From JACKAN01 sp964502735 (lineage in GTDB: Bacteria > Bdellovibrionota > Bdellovibrionia > Bdellovibrionales > UBA1609): a DNA stretch of 64,000 bases. The number at the start of each line of letters is the position of its first letter. Positions within the stretch are counted from its first letter, which is position 1. The stretch spans positions 1 through 64,000 of the forward strand of contig CAZCYD010000004.1 in the NCBI GenBank assembly GCA_964502735.1, in the 5' to 3' direction. The notes under the pieces are model-generated. The model was given only the letters and a program-made list of their open reading frames with translations. It had not been told where the DNA came from and searched no databases. Both the position numbers and the translations under genes were made by a program. Positions 53,940-63,674 of the stretch are shown here, in pieces.

Positions 53940-54881
53940 ATGAGTTTAATGGCAAAAAATCAAATTCAACTAGAGGCCCGAGGAATAACAAAAAAAAATT
54001 ACCAAAAAATTCTTATCAATAATACAAGTTTACAACTTCGAGAAAAAGAGTGTTTAGGTATCGTTGGAGACGTAGATTCCGGAAGACGTACCCTCCTTCA
54101 GATTTTGTCGGGCCTGGTAAGTCCAGATATGGGTGAAATGTTTGTTCTCGAGAGGAATGCATTTTTATCACGAGATTTTGTCAGAAGAACCGTAGCGATT
54201 GCATCTTCTGCAGATGCCTTTGAAGAAGAATACAGTCCATATACGAATGTTGTTGCCTATGGCTGTGGATTTGGTTTGAGTCGCTCGAAGAGCTGTGAAA
54301 GGGCAGACCTTCTATTTCGAGAATTTAAAATAGAAGAAATTAAGTTATTGTCACTATCTTCTTTGAAACACATAGACCTTGTAAAATTAATTCTTTGCCG
54401 AGCTCTTAGTGTGGAACCTAAGGTTCTAATTTTGAATGATCTTACAAAAGGGCTTAATTCAAATGAAGTTCATGAAATTAAAAGCATAGTTAAAAAAATT
54501 CAAAGGAATGGAGTCTCAATAATCTATTCAACAGATAATTTAACTGAAATTGAGAGTTTATGCGATAGAGTTTTGATTATGGATAAAGGAAAAGTTTTAA
54601 TAAGCGGAAAGCCAGACGATATCATGAAAGAACACATAGGGTTTGAAGTCATAGAATTAAAGATGAGATCAATCGATTTACAATACTATACTGAGAGAAT
54701 AAAAAATGAGTATGATTATTTCTCTAGTGGGGATGAGTTAAGGTTATTTTTGAAAAATGGTCAGTCTCACATAGATATCGTTAAAAATATTTCAGGTGAG
54801 AAAATTTTAATTCGCAAGCCAAATTTACACGATGTTTATCTGAAACTAGGTTGTCCAAAATTAGAAAGGACTATTGGATGA
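53940..54881 (+). CDS. ABC-2-type ATPase with lost catalytic residues
   Basis: 313 residues with the fold of a DrrA/NodI-type ABC ATPase. The motifs are degenerate throughout: Walker A GDVDSGRRT (43-51) has Arg49 in place of the Lys, the LSGGQ signature is gone (SLSSLKHIDLVKL), Walker B reads LILNDLTKGL (Asn166-Asp167 for Asp-Glu), and the H-loop His is Asp199 (STDNL). The C-terminal part is an ABC-2-type extension (about 225-313). It cannot be expected to hydrolyse ATP normally. It is coupled to the permease by a 4-bp overlap. Confidence 0.82.
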   Translation: MSLMAKNQIQLEARGITKKNYQKILINNTSLQLREKECLGIVGDVDSGRRTLLQILSGLVSPDMGEMFVLERNAFLSRDFVRRTVAIASSADAFEEEYSPYTNVVAYGCGFGLSRSKSCERADLLFREFKIEEIKLLSLSSLKHIDLVKLILCRALSVEPKVLILNDLTKGLNSNEVHEIKSIVKKIQRNGVSIIYSTDNLTEIESLCDRVLIMDKGKVLISGKPDDIMKEHIGFEVIELKMRSIDLQYYTERIKNEYDYFSSGDELRLFLKNGQSHIDIVKNISGEKILIRKPNLHDVYLKLGCPKLERTIG

Positions 54882-55642
54882 GTCTTTTAAATTTAAAAAG
54901 TTACATCAATAGAAGTCTAGTGTTATTAGAAGAAAACTTATTTTTAAAGATGCTATGGTTGTATACAGAGTCAACTTTATTATTCTTAGTTATAGGCCTT
55001 GGCGTAGGATCCTATGTGCAGTTTATTGGCAATGTAAGCTACTTAAAGTTTTTTTTAATAGGTTTTGTTTTTGCAAATATTTTGAGGATTGTTTTTGTAG
55101 ACTTGGGAATTAGTTTCTTTAATAAAATTAAGGACAAGAATTACTTGAGCCAAATGAAGCTTTTGCCAATTAATTTTGAAGATATAGTCAGAGGTGAATT
55201 GGTTTTAGGTACTTTGAAAGGAATTTGGAGTTCTATAATTTTAATTTTACTCGGGTTATTGATGGAAGTATATGACTTGAGCAAGCTCCCTATTCTTCTT
55301 ATATTGGTATTAATAAGTTCATATTTATTTTCAGCAATGAGTTTAGCTATCTGTCTTTCATCAAAAACATTTAGAGCTATTACTGTCTGGCAATTCGCTT
55401 TTGTGATTCCGATGTTTTTTTTAAGCGGAGTGTTCTTCCCTTTGGAATCTCTTCCGTCATTTTTATATTACATTGCCATCACTTTTCCGCTGACCAATAT
55501 TGTATTAATTAGCCGCTCAGTAATGGATAGTCAATTTCAGTTTGCGGTAATGATGAACGCAATTACTCTATTAATTTATTCTTTTTTATTCTCATACATA
55601 ATTACAAGGCATCTAACAGAGAAAATTAAAAATAGCGAATAG
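54878..55642 (+). CDS. ABC-2-type transport permease
   Basis: 254 residues from the ATG at 54878, overlapping the ATPase stop (ATGA). About six membrane helices; the late VIPMFFLSGVFFPLESLPSF stretch with the following helix is the signature of ABC-2 (NodJ-like) permeases. Substrate unknown. Its partner ATPase is catalytically degenerate. Confidence 0.82.
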   Translation: MSLLNLKSYINRSLVLLEENLFLKMLWLYTESTLLFLVIGLGVGSYVQFIGNVSYLKFFLIGFVFANILRIVFVDLGISFFNKIKDKNYLSQMKLLPINFEDIVRGELVLGTLKGIWSSIILILLGLLMEVYDLSKLPILLILVLISSYLFSAMSLAICLSSKTFRAITVWQFAFVIPMFFLSGVFFPLESLPSFLYYIAITFPLTNIVLISRSVMDSQFQFAVMMNAITLLIYSFLFSYIITRHLTEKIKNSE

Positions 55643-55644
55643 TC

Positions 55645-55772
55645 CCAATTCCGAAAAATAATTGTTTAAATTTTGTGAATGCACCTCATGCTCACACAGC
55701 CGCAGCCTCAAGGCTGCGGAACTGCGCGTGAGGTGCATTCACAAAATTTAAACAATTATTTTTCGGAATTGG
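55645..55772. repeat. 128-bp element with 44-bp perfect inverted arms
   Basis: The arms at 55645-55688 and 55729-55772 are exact reverse complements over 44 bp. The 40-bp centre holds a further 8-bp stem (CCGCAGCC/GGCTGCGG) with a TCAA loop. The whole could form a cruciform or a long RNA hairpin. It starts two bases after the permease stop and ends 14 bp before the stop of the convergent epimerase gene. It could be a terminator for both genes or a small mobile element (MITE-like); no flanking target duplication is evident. Confidence 0.85.
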
Positions 55773-55786
55773 TATAAAGGGCTAGC

Positions 55787-56770
55787 TCAGAGGATGTGGT
55801 TTTCTTTCATCCATTTTACACTACTAAAAATTGACTCTTTTGCTGGCCTTGTTTTAAGACCAATTTCACGATGAGCTTTTGTTGAATCAAACCAATGAAA
55901 AAGTGTTGACGTCCAAGCCGTCTCAGAGTTCAAAATAAACTTTTTATCAAATTTCTCCATGAGATCACCAAATCTACCCAACGAGTGCACAACACAATTG
56001 GGCAGATAAATCTTGGGGGCAGAGACATCAGCGGCCTCGGCAATAAGTTTAAACAAAGTCTGTATAGTTATATTTTCAGAGCCTAGAATATAACGTTCTC
56101 CACACTTGCCGTGCTGGAAGGCATTGTAAGTGGCTTCGATCACGTCCTCGACATGTACGACATTGACTCCACCAGAGGTGTAAAAGGGCATGCGTCCTTG
56201 GGCGACTTTAACTTGTACTTTTCTACTGCCTTTCTTAGCATCTCCTGGACCATAAATTGTGGTGGGATTTAAAATTACAGAGTCAACCTGTCCATCACGA
56301 CTGGCCTTTATAACTAGTTCTTCAGCTTTATGCTTAGTTTCAAAATAACCTAGATTTAAATGTGCAACATTATATGGACTAGACTCATTTAGAGGTTGTT
56401 TGCCATCAAAGCTAGAGCCAATAGCGACTACTGAGGACATATAAACTAATTTTTTGATGTCATTTTTTATACAAGAGCTAATAACATTTTTTGTCCCTTC
56501 AATATTTACCTTCTCCATATTGGATCTCATTGCTGTACTGTAACCGATGCAACCAGCAAGATGGAATACGCAATCAACCTTTTTGAATGAACTATTCAAG
56601 CTGTCAATATCTGTAACATCACCAAATTCATGGACAAGAGAAAGACTTTGCAATTGAGAAGTGTCACTAGACTGTCGTCTCAATATGTGCACAGAGTGCC
56701 CCTCATTTATTAATTTTTTTGCAAGCCAGGATCCAACAAACCCCGTGGCTCCAGTTAGAAGAATTTTCAT
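55787..56770 (-). CDS. SDR-family NAD-dependent epimerase/dehydratase
   Basis: 327 residues of the extended SDR family: Rossmann motif TGATGFVGSW at 6-15 and the catalytic Tyr142-x3-Lys146 (YFETK). SSVVAIGSS supplies the catalytic Ser. Related enzymes act on nucleotide sugars or as dihydroflavonol reductase-like reductases; the substrate is unknown. The stop faces the 128-bp element; the start is divergent from the cyclic-nucleotide-binding gene. Confidence 0.88.
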   Translation of the reverse strand: MKILLTGATGFVGSWLAKKLINEGHSVHILRRQSSDTSQLQSLSLVHEFGDVTDIDSLNSSFKKVDCVFHLAGCIGYSTAMRSNMEKVNIEGTKNVISSCIKNDIKKLVYMSSVVAIGSSFDGKQPLNESSPYNVAHLNLGYFETKHKAEELVIKASRDGQVDSVILNPTTIYGPGDAKKGSRKVQVKVAQGRMPFYTSGGVNVVHVEDVIEATYNAFQHGKCGERYILGSENITIQTLFKLIAEAADVSAPKIYLPNCVVHSLGRFGDLMEKFDKKFILNSETAWTSTLFHWFDSTKAHREIGLKTRPAKESIFSSVKWMKENHIL

Positions 56771-56833
56771 TTTAAATCCTTTGCCTTCATGTTTTTTATA
56801 ATGATAACCTTTTACTAAGCGAGGGGGAATACA

Positions 56834-57301
56834 ATGTCACAAAAAAACTTACTCAATAACATTTATCTTTTTAAGGAAATGGATAGCCGTGAACTTTCTA
56901 TTATAAATGAAACTGCTGAGTTAGAAACTTATGGACCGGGAGATGAAATTTTTACTCAGGGAGATAAAGCCACAAGCTTGTACGTTATCAGTTACGGTTC
57001 AGTTCGTATTCATCGAAGAGCCAGTGAGGGTGATAATATTGAAGTCGCAAATTTGGGCACGGGCAGCCATTTTGGAGAGATGTCATTTTTGGATGATGAG
57101 TTCAGATCTGCCACCATTACAGCTATTGAAAAAACAGATATCGTTAGAATCCCATACGATAAACTTAATGCTGCATTAAGCGACAATCCACAAACTGCTG
57201 TTAAATTTTATAAAGCATTGTCCAAATTTTTGTGCGGTCGCCTTAGAATTACAACAAATGATCTCAGTTTTGCTAGAGAGAAGAATATCAGTCATTTTTA
57301 A
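56834..57301 (+). CDS. Cyclic-nucleotide-binding domain protein
   Basis: 155 residues consisting of one cNMP-binding fold: EIFTQGDKATSLYVISYGSVRI, then the phosphate-binding GSHFGEMSFLDDEFRSATITA (Gly-Glu and Arg). No DNA-binding domain follows, so it is not a transcription factor. It could sense cAMP or c-di-GMP-type signals and act on a partner. The motA and motB genes follow on the same strand, suggesting a link to motility control. Confidence 0.85.
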   Translation: MSQKNLLNNIYLFKEMDSRELSIINETAELETYGPGDEIFTQGDKATSLYVISYGSVRIHRRASEGDNIEVANLGTGSHFGEMSFLDDEFRSATITAIEKTDIVRIPYDKLNAALSDNPQTAVKFYKALSKFLCGRLRITTNDLSFAREKNISHF

Positions 57302-57336
57302 GTAGTGAACCCTTTCAGTAAAATTGAGGCTAGCGC

Positions 57337-58089
57337 ATGGATATGAGTACAGTCGTAGGAATATTATTAGGTGTAGGGGGAATCCTTGCAGGTAACTTGT
57401 TTGAAGGTGGACATTTTAGCTCCTTAGTGCAAGGAACCGCTGCCATTATTGTCATTGGTGGAACCTTGGGGGCCACACTTGTTGGCAATAGACTAAATCA
57501 TATTCAAATGGCTTTTGAATATTTAAAAGTTGTTTTCCAAAAGGATGATAGGGAGAGGTTAAGCCTTATTGCTAAAGAAATTGTTACTTGCTCATCTTTA
57601 GCAAAAAAAGAATCAATATTATCAATTGAATCTAAAATAAAGACTTTTCATAGCGATTATATGAAAAATGTATTTAGATTTATTGTCGATGGGGTAGATA
57701 AAAATAAAATAGAAGATATTTTCCTCACTGATATTCAAATTGAGGAAGAAAATAAATTAAATGCTGCAAAAGTTTGGTCAGATGCAGCAGGTTATGCTCC
57801 GACTATTGGAATTATAGGTGCTGTGTTAGGTTTGATACACGTCATGAGTAATTTAACCAATACAGATGAGTTGGGAAAGGGAATTGCAGTGGCCTTTGTT
57901 GCCACTATTTATGGTGTAGGGTCGGCCAACCTTTTATTTTTTCCTATTGCGAATAAAATTAAAAAGAAAATTGAACTCGAGAGCCTAGAAAAACAGATGA
58001 TCGTTGATGGTGCCATATGCATTTTAGAGGATTATAGCCCCTACTTGGTGGAAGAGAAAATGCGTTCATATGTTCGTGAACAGATCTGA
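57337..58089 (+). CDS. motA: Flagellar stator protein MotA
   Basis: 250 residues of the MotA/PomA type. The N-terminus (STVVGILLGVGGILAGNLFEGGH) contains the first helix, and IIVIGGTLGATLVG is the second. A charged cytoplasmic loop follows, and WSDAAGYAPTIGIIGAVLGLIHVM gives the third and fourth helices. It forms the proton or sodium channel of the flagellar motor with MotB. Confidence 0.9.
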   Translation: MDMSTVVGILLGVGGILAGNLFEGGHFSSLVQGTAAIIVIGGTLGATLVGNRLNHIQMAFEYLKVVFQKDDRERLSLIAKEIVTCSSLAKKESILSIESKIKTFHSDYMKNVFRFIVDGVDKNKIEDIFLTDIQIEEENKLNAAKVWSDAAGYAPTIGIIGAVLGLIHVMSNLTNTDELGKGIAVAFVATIYGVGSANLLFFPIANKIKKKIELESLEKQMIVDGAICILEDYSPYLVEEKMRSYVREQI

Positions 58090-58097
58090 GAGTTTGC

Positions 58098-58820
58098 ATG
58101 ATTAGAAAGAAAAGAAAAGCCGAGGATAACCATAATCATGACAGATGGATGGTGTCTTATGCAGATTTCGTAACACTGTTATTTGCTTTTTTTGTTGTCT
58201 TATATGCCACTTCTGAACAAAATACAGAGAAAGGAAAGCAATTTGAGGACTCCGTTAAAAAATACTTAATAAAAGTGGGATTTCTAGGTCCATCGAAGGA
58301 AAGCTTGAATCAGGAGTTAGAGCAGAATGCCCCTATTGAGGCCCCTCTTAAAAAATATAAGCAACAAACATCAGATAGCTCTCAACAGATCAGAATTGAA
58401 TCTTACATTGAAAAAAAATTTGATCAGAACGACATCGAGAGGATTATTCAAGATATATCTGAGGAGGAGCACGGCACTAAAATATCAATACGTGCGAGTG
58501 AATTTTTTAACCCTGGCAGTAGCAAAGTTTCAAGTCGGAGTTCAACCCTTGCAAAGCTGGGAAGGATAATGCAGGAGTTAAATTACAGAGTTCATATTGA
58601 AGGACATTCTTTTGGCAGTGAAAATGATTGGAAAATGGCGGCAGATAGAGCGGCAGCATTAACACTTCATTTTGAAAAGAAATATAAAATTAGCCGATCC
58701 CGACTTGCAGCCACCTCATATGGTGCTTCAAAGCCCATTCTACCCGTAACACACGAAAACTTTGACCGTAATAACAGGATAGATTTTCTTATCTTAACTG
58801 ATGATACGACCTACAGGTAA
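58098..58820 (+). CDS. motB: Flagellar stator protein MotB
   Basis: 240 residues. The membrane helix carries the ion-binding Asp in SYADFVTLLFAFFVVLYA. A periplasmic OmpA-like peptidoglycan-binding domain follows (about 130-240; IEGHSFGSENDWKMAADRAAAL, RNNRIDFLIL). It anchors the stator to peptidoglycan. The 3' end overlaps the convergent cyclophilin gene by 10 bp. Confidence 0.92.
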   Translation: MIRKKRKAEDNHNHDRWMVSYADFVTLLFAFFVVLYATSEQNTEKGKQFEDSVKKYLIKVGFLGPSKESLNQELEQNAPIEAPLKKYKQQTSDSSQQIRIESYIEKKFDQNDIERIIQDISEEEHGTKISIRASEFFNPGSSKVSSRSSTLAKLGRIMQELNYRVHIEGHSFGSENDWKMAADRAAALTLHFEKKYKISRSRLAATSYGASKPILPVTHENFDRNNRIDFLILTDDTTYR

Positions 58821-59692
58821 ACTCTATTGATAGTGATTTCTTTGATAGTTACGTTCCGCTTTGGAACGTCTTCTCTGTTAGTTTTAATTTTATCAAAATC
58901 GTTAAGTACTTCAGCTCCGTCTACGACTTGACCAAAAACACTGTTGACACCATCTAAATTTGGAATGGGTGCCAAAGTAATAAAAAACTGTGAGCCATGA
59001 GATTCCTTACCACTTCTAACCATAGATACAACACCCATGCGATCGTGAACAAGCCTTCCATTAAACTCAAGAGGTATTGTATAGCCAGGCCCAGCACCTT
59101 TATTATTTCCGAGTGGATCACCAGATTGAGCAACAAACTTACGAATAATCCTATGAAAAGTTAGGCCATTGTAAAATGGTTTTTTTTCACCCTTCTCTTG
59201 GCCAGGAAGTTTAAACTCAACTAAGCCCTCCGCAAGTTTAACAAAGTTTTCTACAGTTTGAGGAGCCTGGAGGTGATAGAGCTTAATTCTAAGCATTCCA
59301 TTTTTTTTTTGTCTTCCTAGCCAATACTCAAGACTTATATTGGCGTATATGTCCTTGAGTCTTCTTTTTAATTTAAGTCTATCAGTGACAACAACTTCTT
59401 CCGTGGAAATATTTTTTGCACGTTCAGGATCATAAATAGTTTTTCCATCTCCTGGCATATCGTCGAACTCAAGTTTTATGGGCTCGGATTTGGGGGCCTC
59501 ATTATTCTGATTCGATATACGTTCTGATCTTATGGGCTCTGCTGGAGGAGGGGAATTCTGTCCACCAGAATGGTTTATATTCTGACTATCAGAAAAAGTG
59601 CTCGTAGGTTGCGCAGGATCGTTTTGGGCCCCAGCAGGACCACTGAATAAAAAAAGGCCTAAAAGAGCCATCTTAACAAATTTATGGTGCAT
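58811..59692 (-). CDS. Exported cyclophilin-type peptidyl-prolyl isomerase
   Basis: 293 residues. The signal peptide ends near GPAGAQ. A long low-complexity, Pro/Ser-rich N-terminal region (about 22-90) precedes the cyclophilin domain (about 110-290): FHRIIRKFVAQSGDP with the catalytic Arg, SMVRSGKESHGSQFFITL and the VNSVFGQVVDG end. It likely folds exported proteins in the periplasm. It starts 9 bp after the glnE stop. Confidence 0.9.
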   Translation of the reverse strand: MHHKFVKMALLGLFLFSGPAGAQNDPAQPTSTFSDSQNINHSGGQNSPPPAEPIRSERISNQNNEAPKSEPIKLEFDDMPGDGKTIYDPERAKNISTEEVVVTDRLKLKRRLKDIYANISLEYWLGRQKKNGMLRIKLYHLQAPQTVENFVKLAEGLVEFKLPGQEKGEKKPFYNGLTFHRIIRKFVAQSGDPLGNNKGAGPGYTIPLEFNGRLVHDRMGVVSMVRSGKESHGSQFFITLAPIPNLDGVNSVFGQVVDGAEVLNDFDKIKTNREDVPKRNVTIKEITINRVYL

Positions 59693-59701
59693 AAGGAGAG
59701 T

Positions 59702-62122
59702 CTAACATTCGTTGTCTACTCTATCAATATTCTTAGCATTTCCATCCAGTCCGGTAGAGATCTTTTCAAAGAGTTGTTCTGGGCTAAGGTCTAATTCATG
59801 ACAAACTTGAATCATGGACTCGCTAGTAAAGTTAAGTGTGCTGCCAGAGTGACTACTTTTAACTTGGTGGAGCTGCTCAATAAATCTTAAATAGTTATAC
59901 TGCGATTCAATTAAATAAAATATTTCATTTAATTTACTGAGGTTTTTGTAAATAGTCTTGAACATAGAAGGGGTACTGGTAAGTGCTAGTGGTAATTTAT
60001 TTTTTAAAATTAACTTTTGCAAGGTTAATTCGATATGGGTTAGTCCACCTGGATTGAGCTTGAGATCGACATGTGTATATGCAAATTTAGTGGCAAAGAG
60101 TTTGGATTGAATAATTTTTAGTTCGTTCTCCTCAGGCTCGCTAAGGCCTTTTTTTATATATGTAGAAGAGAGATTATTGAGAAGAGAATTTGGCTTTAAT
60201 GGGCGAGCTCTTAGAAAGGATTGTCGTTCCCATGCCTGAGAATGTTGAGTTAAATATTCAATTAATTGGTGAGTTCCCACGAGTAAGGGGCCAGAGTTTC
60301 CAGACGGGCGGAGTCTCAAATCGTAGGAATATAAGCTGCCAGACTTTTGCTGTTCAGTTAGTCGGGATAAAAATCTTCTTGCAAGCTTATAGTCGTCACT
60401 TGTTGGAGAATTTGGTGTTACCATGATAAAATCTAAGTCAGAAGCTAGTCCAAGCTCTTGTGCTCCCCATTTGCCAAGGGCAAGAATTTCAATCTCACAA
60501 TCTATCTGTAGTTGTTGAGCAATTTCTTTGATAAGCTGAAGGCAAATGTCATCTGCCAACTGACTATTGGATAAGCCCAAGCTTGTTACATTGTGATCTT
60601 TTAAGAACTGAACGACCAAGTGAATTTGAGAAATCTTTTTCGATTCTGCGAGTTGGATGAGAAAGTCTTCAAAGTCATTTTTTGTTAACTCATTTCTTTT
60701 AAGTATCAGACTATCAATAAGTTCTGGGCGAGAAGCTACGAAATGTCCAATATAAGAAGACGCGCTGAAAATTGAGGCCAAATCACCTATCAAAGTTGGG
60801 TCGCGCAAGAGCGTTGTAAAAAAAGTCGCCTTTGCGCGAGTATTCTTTATAAAATCTTTTAGCAAATATAGTCCCAGGTCCTTACCGAATGGCCGGCTAG
60901 AGAGTGCAGTTAAGAATTCTCGTAAAAAACTTTCACGAGCCTTTTCATCTTGATTTGTACGAGTAGAAAGAGCTGTCAGCTTTTGAATTTCAGGCCAAAC
61001 TTTGTAGGCGGAGTCCTCATTAAATCCATTTTCTATTAGCCAATTCGGAGATATTTTTTCATTATCAGTTGGACGATCATCATCAAACCCTATAAGAGTC
61101 GAAATAATTTTGTGATTATTATCAAGTGCTGTTTTTATTTCTTGGGTTAAATCGGCTCCAGCAATAGATTTTATTGGTAGCTTTAAAGAGTGCGTATGTT
61201 TGTCGCCAAGAGCCTGAACCTTATTTTCAAGGTCTCGCAGAGTCCAGTAGTTTTTCAGAAGCTCAGACGCCGTTAATTTTGGCAATAACCCCAATTTTTC
61301 AATGGCCTGAGCGGCTTCCGTTGTGGAATGTAGTCTAAGCTCGGGAGTTCGGCCACCGTGAATAACTTGTATGGCATTAATAAATAGTTCAATGTCGCGG
61401 ATGCCTCCGGGGGTGAGTTTTATATTCAACTCATTTTGCGAAGAAAAACTATGATGTATTTTTGTTCGAAGATTTTTCAAGTCTTCAAATAGTGTATAGT
61501 CTAGATATTTTCGGTAAATAAATTGATTTTTCATTTCCAAAAATTCTTCAATTAAATTAGGAGGGCCACAAATTTCTCTCAACCTTACTAGGGCGACTTT
61601 TTCCCAATTTGCGCCGGAGTTCCAATAATAGTCTTGTGCCTGTGTTAATGAACTGATGGCAGGACCAAATCTCCCGCCGGGACGAATATCAATATCTGTA
61701 CGATAACAAAATCCAAAGGAGGTGTTTTCATTAAGAATTTTAAGAAAGTCTTTAAATTTTTTTGAAATTTCTTGATTTATTGGGTGTTCTGATACGACAA
61801 AAAAATCTATATCAGAGCTTAGGTTCAGCTCCCTCGCTCCCCACTTGCCCATTGCGAATAAGGCCAATTCTAAATTCTCTAACCCACAATATTGCCAAAC
61901 TTGCCTGACGATTTGGTCTGTATAATCACTCCACTTATAACATATTTCTTGTGCAGTTTTTTTGTTAAATAGAGTGTCTTCAGCTGCTTCAATCCAAAAC
62001 TTGTGGCGTTCTATGCGCACATGATCAGAAAAGCTTTGGGGTTGAGAAGAGAGCATTTTTTTATAATGGTCAACGGCTGGAGATCTTTGATCAAATCTAA
62101 TTGAGTCTATTTCAACCCCCAA
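59702..62122 (-). CDS. glnE: Glutamine synthetase adenylyltransferase/deadenylase
   Basis: 806 residues with the two-lobe GlnE layout: two nucleotidyltransferase domains, each marked by GKWGA-x-EL...S-D-x-DF (GARELNLSSDIDFF near residue 92 and GAQELGLASDLDFI near 555). It adds and removes AMP on glutamine synthetase to control nitrogen assimilation. Typical GlnE has about 950 residues, so the N-terminus is short; only a TTG start at 62122 is open before an upstream stop, so the protein seems really reduced. Confidence 0.9.
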   Translation of the reverse strand: MGVEIDSIRFDQRSPAVDHYKKMLSSQPQSFSDHVRIERHKFWIEAAEDTLFNKKTAQEICYKWSDYTDQIVRQVWQYCGLENLELALFAMGKWGARELNLSSDIDFFVVSEHPINQEISKKFKDFLKILNENTSFGFCYRTDIDIRPGGRFGPAISSLTQAQDYYWNSGANWEKVALVRLREICGPPNLIEEFLEMKNQFIYRKYLDYTLFEDLKNLRTKIHHSFSSQNELNIKLTPGGIRDIELFINAIQVIHGGRTPELRLHSTTEAAQAIEKLGLLPKLTASELLKNYWTLRDLENKVQALGDKHTHSLKLPIKSIAGADLTQEIKTALDNNHKIISTLIGFDDDRPTDNEKISPNWLIENGFNEDSAYKVWPEIQKLTALSTRTNQDEKARESFLREFLTALSSRPFGKDLGLYLLKDFIKNTRAKATFFTTLLRDPTLIGDLASIFSASSYIGHFVASRPELIDSLILKRNELTKNDFEDFLIQLAESKKISQIHLVVQFLKDHNVTSLGLSNSQLADDICLQLIKEIAQQLQIDCEIEILALGKWGAQELGLASDLDFIMVTPNSPTSDDYKLARRFLSRLTEQQKSGSLYSYDLRLRPSGNSGPLLVGTHQLIEYLTQHSQAWERQSFLRARPLKPNSLLNNLSSTYIKKGLSEPEENELKIIQSKLFATKFAYTHVDLKLNPGGLTHIELTLQKLILKNKLPLALTSTPSMFKTIYKNLSKLNEIFYLIESQYNYLRFIEQLHQVKSSHSGSTLNFTSESMIQVCHELDLSPEQLFEKISTGLDGNAKNIDRVDNEC

Positions 62123-62168
62123 AATTTATTGTAGCTCCCAATAAAAATCTTGGAATTCAACATAAAAA

Positions 62169-63569
62169 TTATTTTAAATAGGGCGACCACTTTGGCTTCA
62201 CATACTCAAAGTTATCAACGGTGATTCGCCTTTCATTTGTTCCATCAGGGCTAATAATATAGAGTTGACTTTTTCCAGAGCGATTACTCGTGAACATTAT
62301 AAATCGGCCATCAGGTGAAAATGTGGGAGATTCATTATCGGCCCATCTGCCATTGGATTTACGGGCTGATGTGAGCCTTTCCATATTTGTACCGTCCTTA
62401 TCGACTATAAAAAGATCAAAGTGATCTTTGTCATGTCCTGCAAACACAAATCTTTTCCCATCTGGGGACCACGAAGGAGTTGCATTGTATTTTCCGGCTT
62501 GTGTAATTCGTCGAACATTTGAACCGTCAATGTTCATGGTGTAAATCATTGGTCGGCCTCCTCGATCAGATGAAAAAGCGATAGTTTTACCGTCGGGAGA
62601 AACAGCAGGCTCAACATTCATAGAGTTATTGGGGCCATTAGTTATTCTTATTAAATTCTTACCTGATGTATTCATCCTAAAAATGTCCGGAGTTCCGCTC
62701 TGAGAAAGGGTTAATAACAGGTTTTTTCCATCGGGCAGGAAGTTCGCGCCTGAGTTTATGCCCTTGCGGTAAGATAACAACCATCTTTTCGCAGTTTCCA
62801 GCTCGTAGGCAAAGAGGTCGGCATTTCGAGTTTTGGCCTTAGGGTGATAGGCGTAAGCTGTATAGGCAATCGTTTTGCCATCAGCGGACCAGGCAGGGGA
62901 TATGTGAACAGTGTCTTCAGTTGTAATTTTAGTCTTATTTGCGCCATCCCAATCCATGATCCAAATGGCTTTTTGTTTGGAACCACCATAGTTACTCGCA
63001 ACTGCAATTTTAGTATTAAATATTCCTCGTTTACCGGTCAGGTTTTCAAGAACGTCATCGGCAAATGTATGAGCTAGTTTTCTAATGGCAGTAGAGGGGC
63101 CTTCATATATTTTTCCAAAAACAAGTTTAGCTTGGGGCACGTGATATAGATAGGCCTCTAATTTAATATTATTGCCGACAATGTAGTACCCTGCGCGAAT
63201 TAGAAACTCAGTGCCAATGGGTTTCCACTTATTAAAGTCAAATCCATTGGCTGTTCCTGGTGCGGGTTTAAGTCCTACTTTCGAGGTGTCTTCTAAAAAA
63301 GCTTTAGGTTCAATAAAAGTAAAATAGTTAGAAGTGCCAAGGTCGTTAGTAATGACGGTGAATAGCTCTTGCCCTTTTGTAATACTGGCTCGATCATTTT
63401 GTGAACCAAAAAATTGAAACGAAGGCAGGGCTAGCAAACTTTTTTTAACTTGTGCCTTTCCGATGTCAATATAGATATTGCCCTGGGCCAGAGCCATATA
63501 GGAGAGCAAACTCCATAAAAGGAAAAGTGCAAGGGGAGCTAGTAGATTTTTTGTTAGAGTTCTATTCAT
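62169..63569 (-). CDS. tolB: Tol-Pal periplasmic protein TolB
   Basis: 466 residues with a signal peptide ending near LAQG, the TolB N-terminal domain (about 35-180) and a six-bladed beta-propeller (about 200-440) with repeated SPDGKTIAFSSDRGG and SPDGKRFVFAG-type motifs. TolB bridges Pal and TolA in outer-membrane constriction. GGAG precedes the start. The upstream gene is a TolA/TonB-like protein. Confidence 0.93.
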   Translation of the reverse strand: MNRTLTKNLLAPLALFLLWSLLSYMALAQGNIYIDIGKAQVKKSLLALPSFQFFGSQNDRASITKGQELFTVITNDLGTSNYFTFIEPKAFLEDTSKVGLKPAPGTANGFDFNKWKPIGTEFLIRAGYYIVGNNIKLEAYLYHVPQAKLVFGKIYEGPSTAIRKLAHTFADDVLENLTGKRGIFNTKIAVASNYGGSKQKAIWIMDWDGANKTKITTEDTVHISPAWSADGKTIAYTAYAYHPKAKTRNADLFAYELETAKRWLLSYRKGINSGANFLPDGKNLLLTLSQSGTPDIFRMNTSGKNLIRITNGPNNSMNVEPAVSPDGKTIAFSSDRGGRPMIYTMNIDGSNVRRITQAGKYNATPSWSPDGKRFVFAGHDKDHFDLFIVDKDGTNMERLTSARKSNGRWADNESPTFSPDGRFIMFTSNRSGKSQLYIISPDGTNERRITVDNFEYVKPKWSPYLK

Positions 63570-63674
63570 TTTTGATCTCCTATTCCTGATTTTGTTCGAG
63601 ACTCATGCAGTATTAAATGTTATCACTCATGTGATTATAGTCAAAATTTCAAAGACGCTTCATTTCAAACACGT

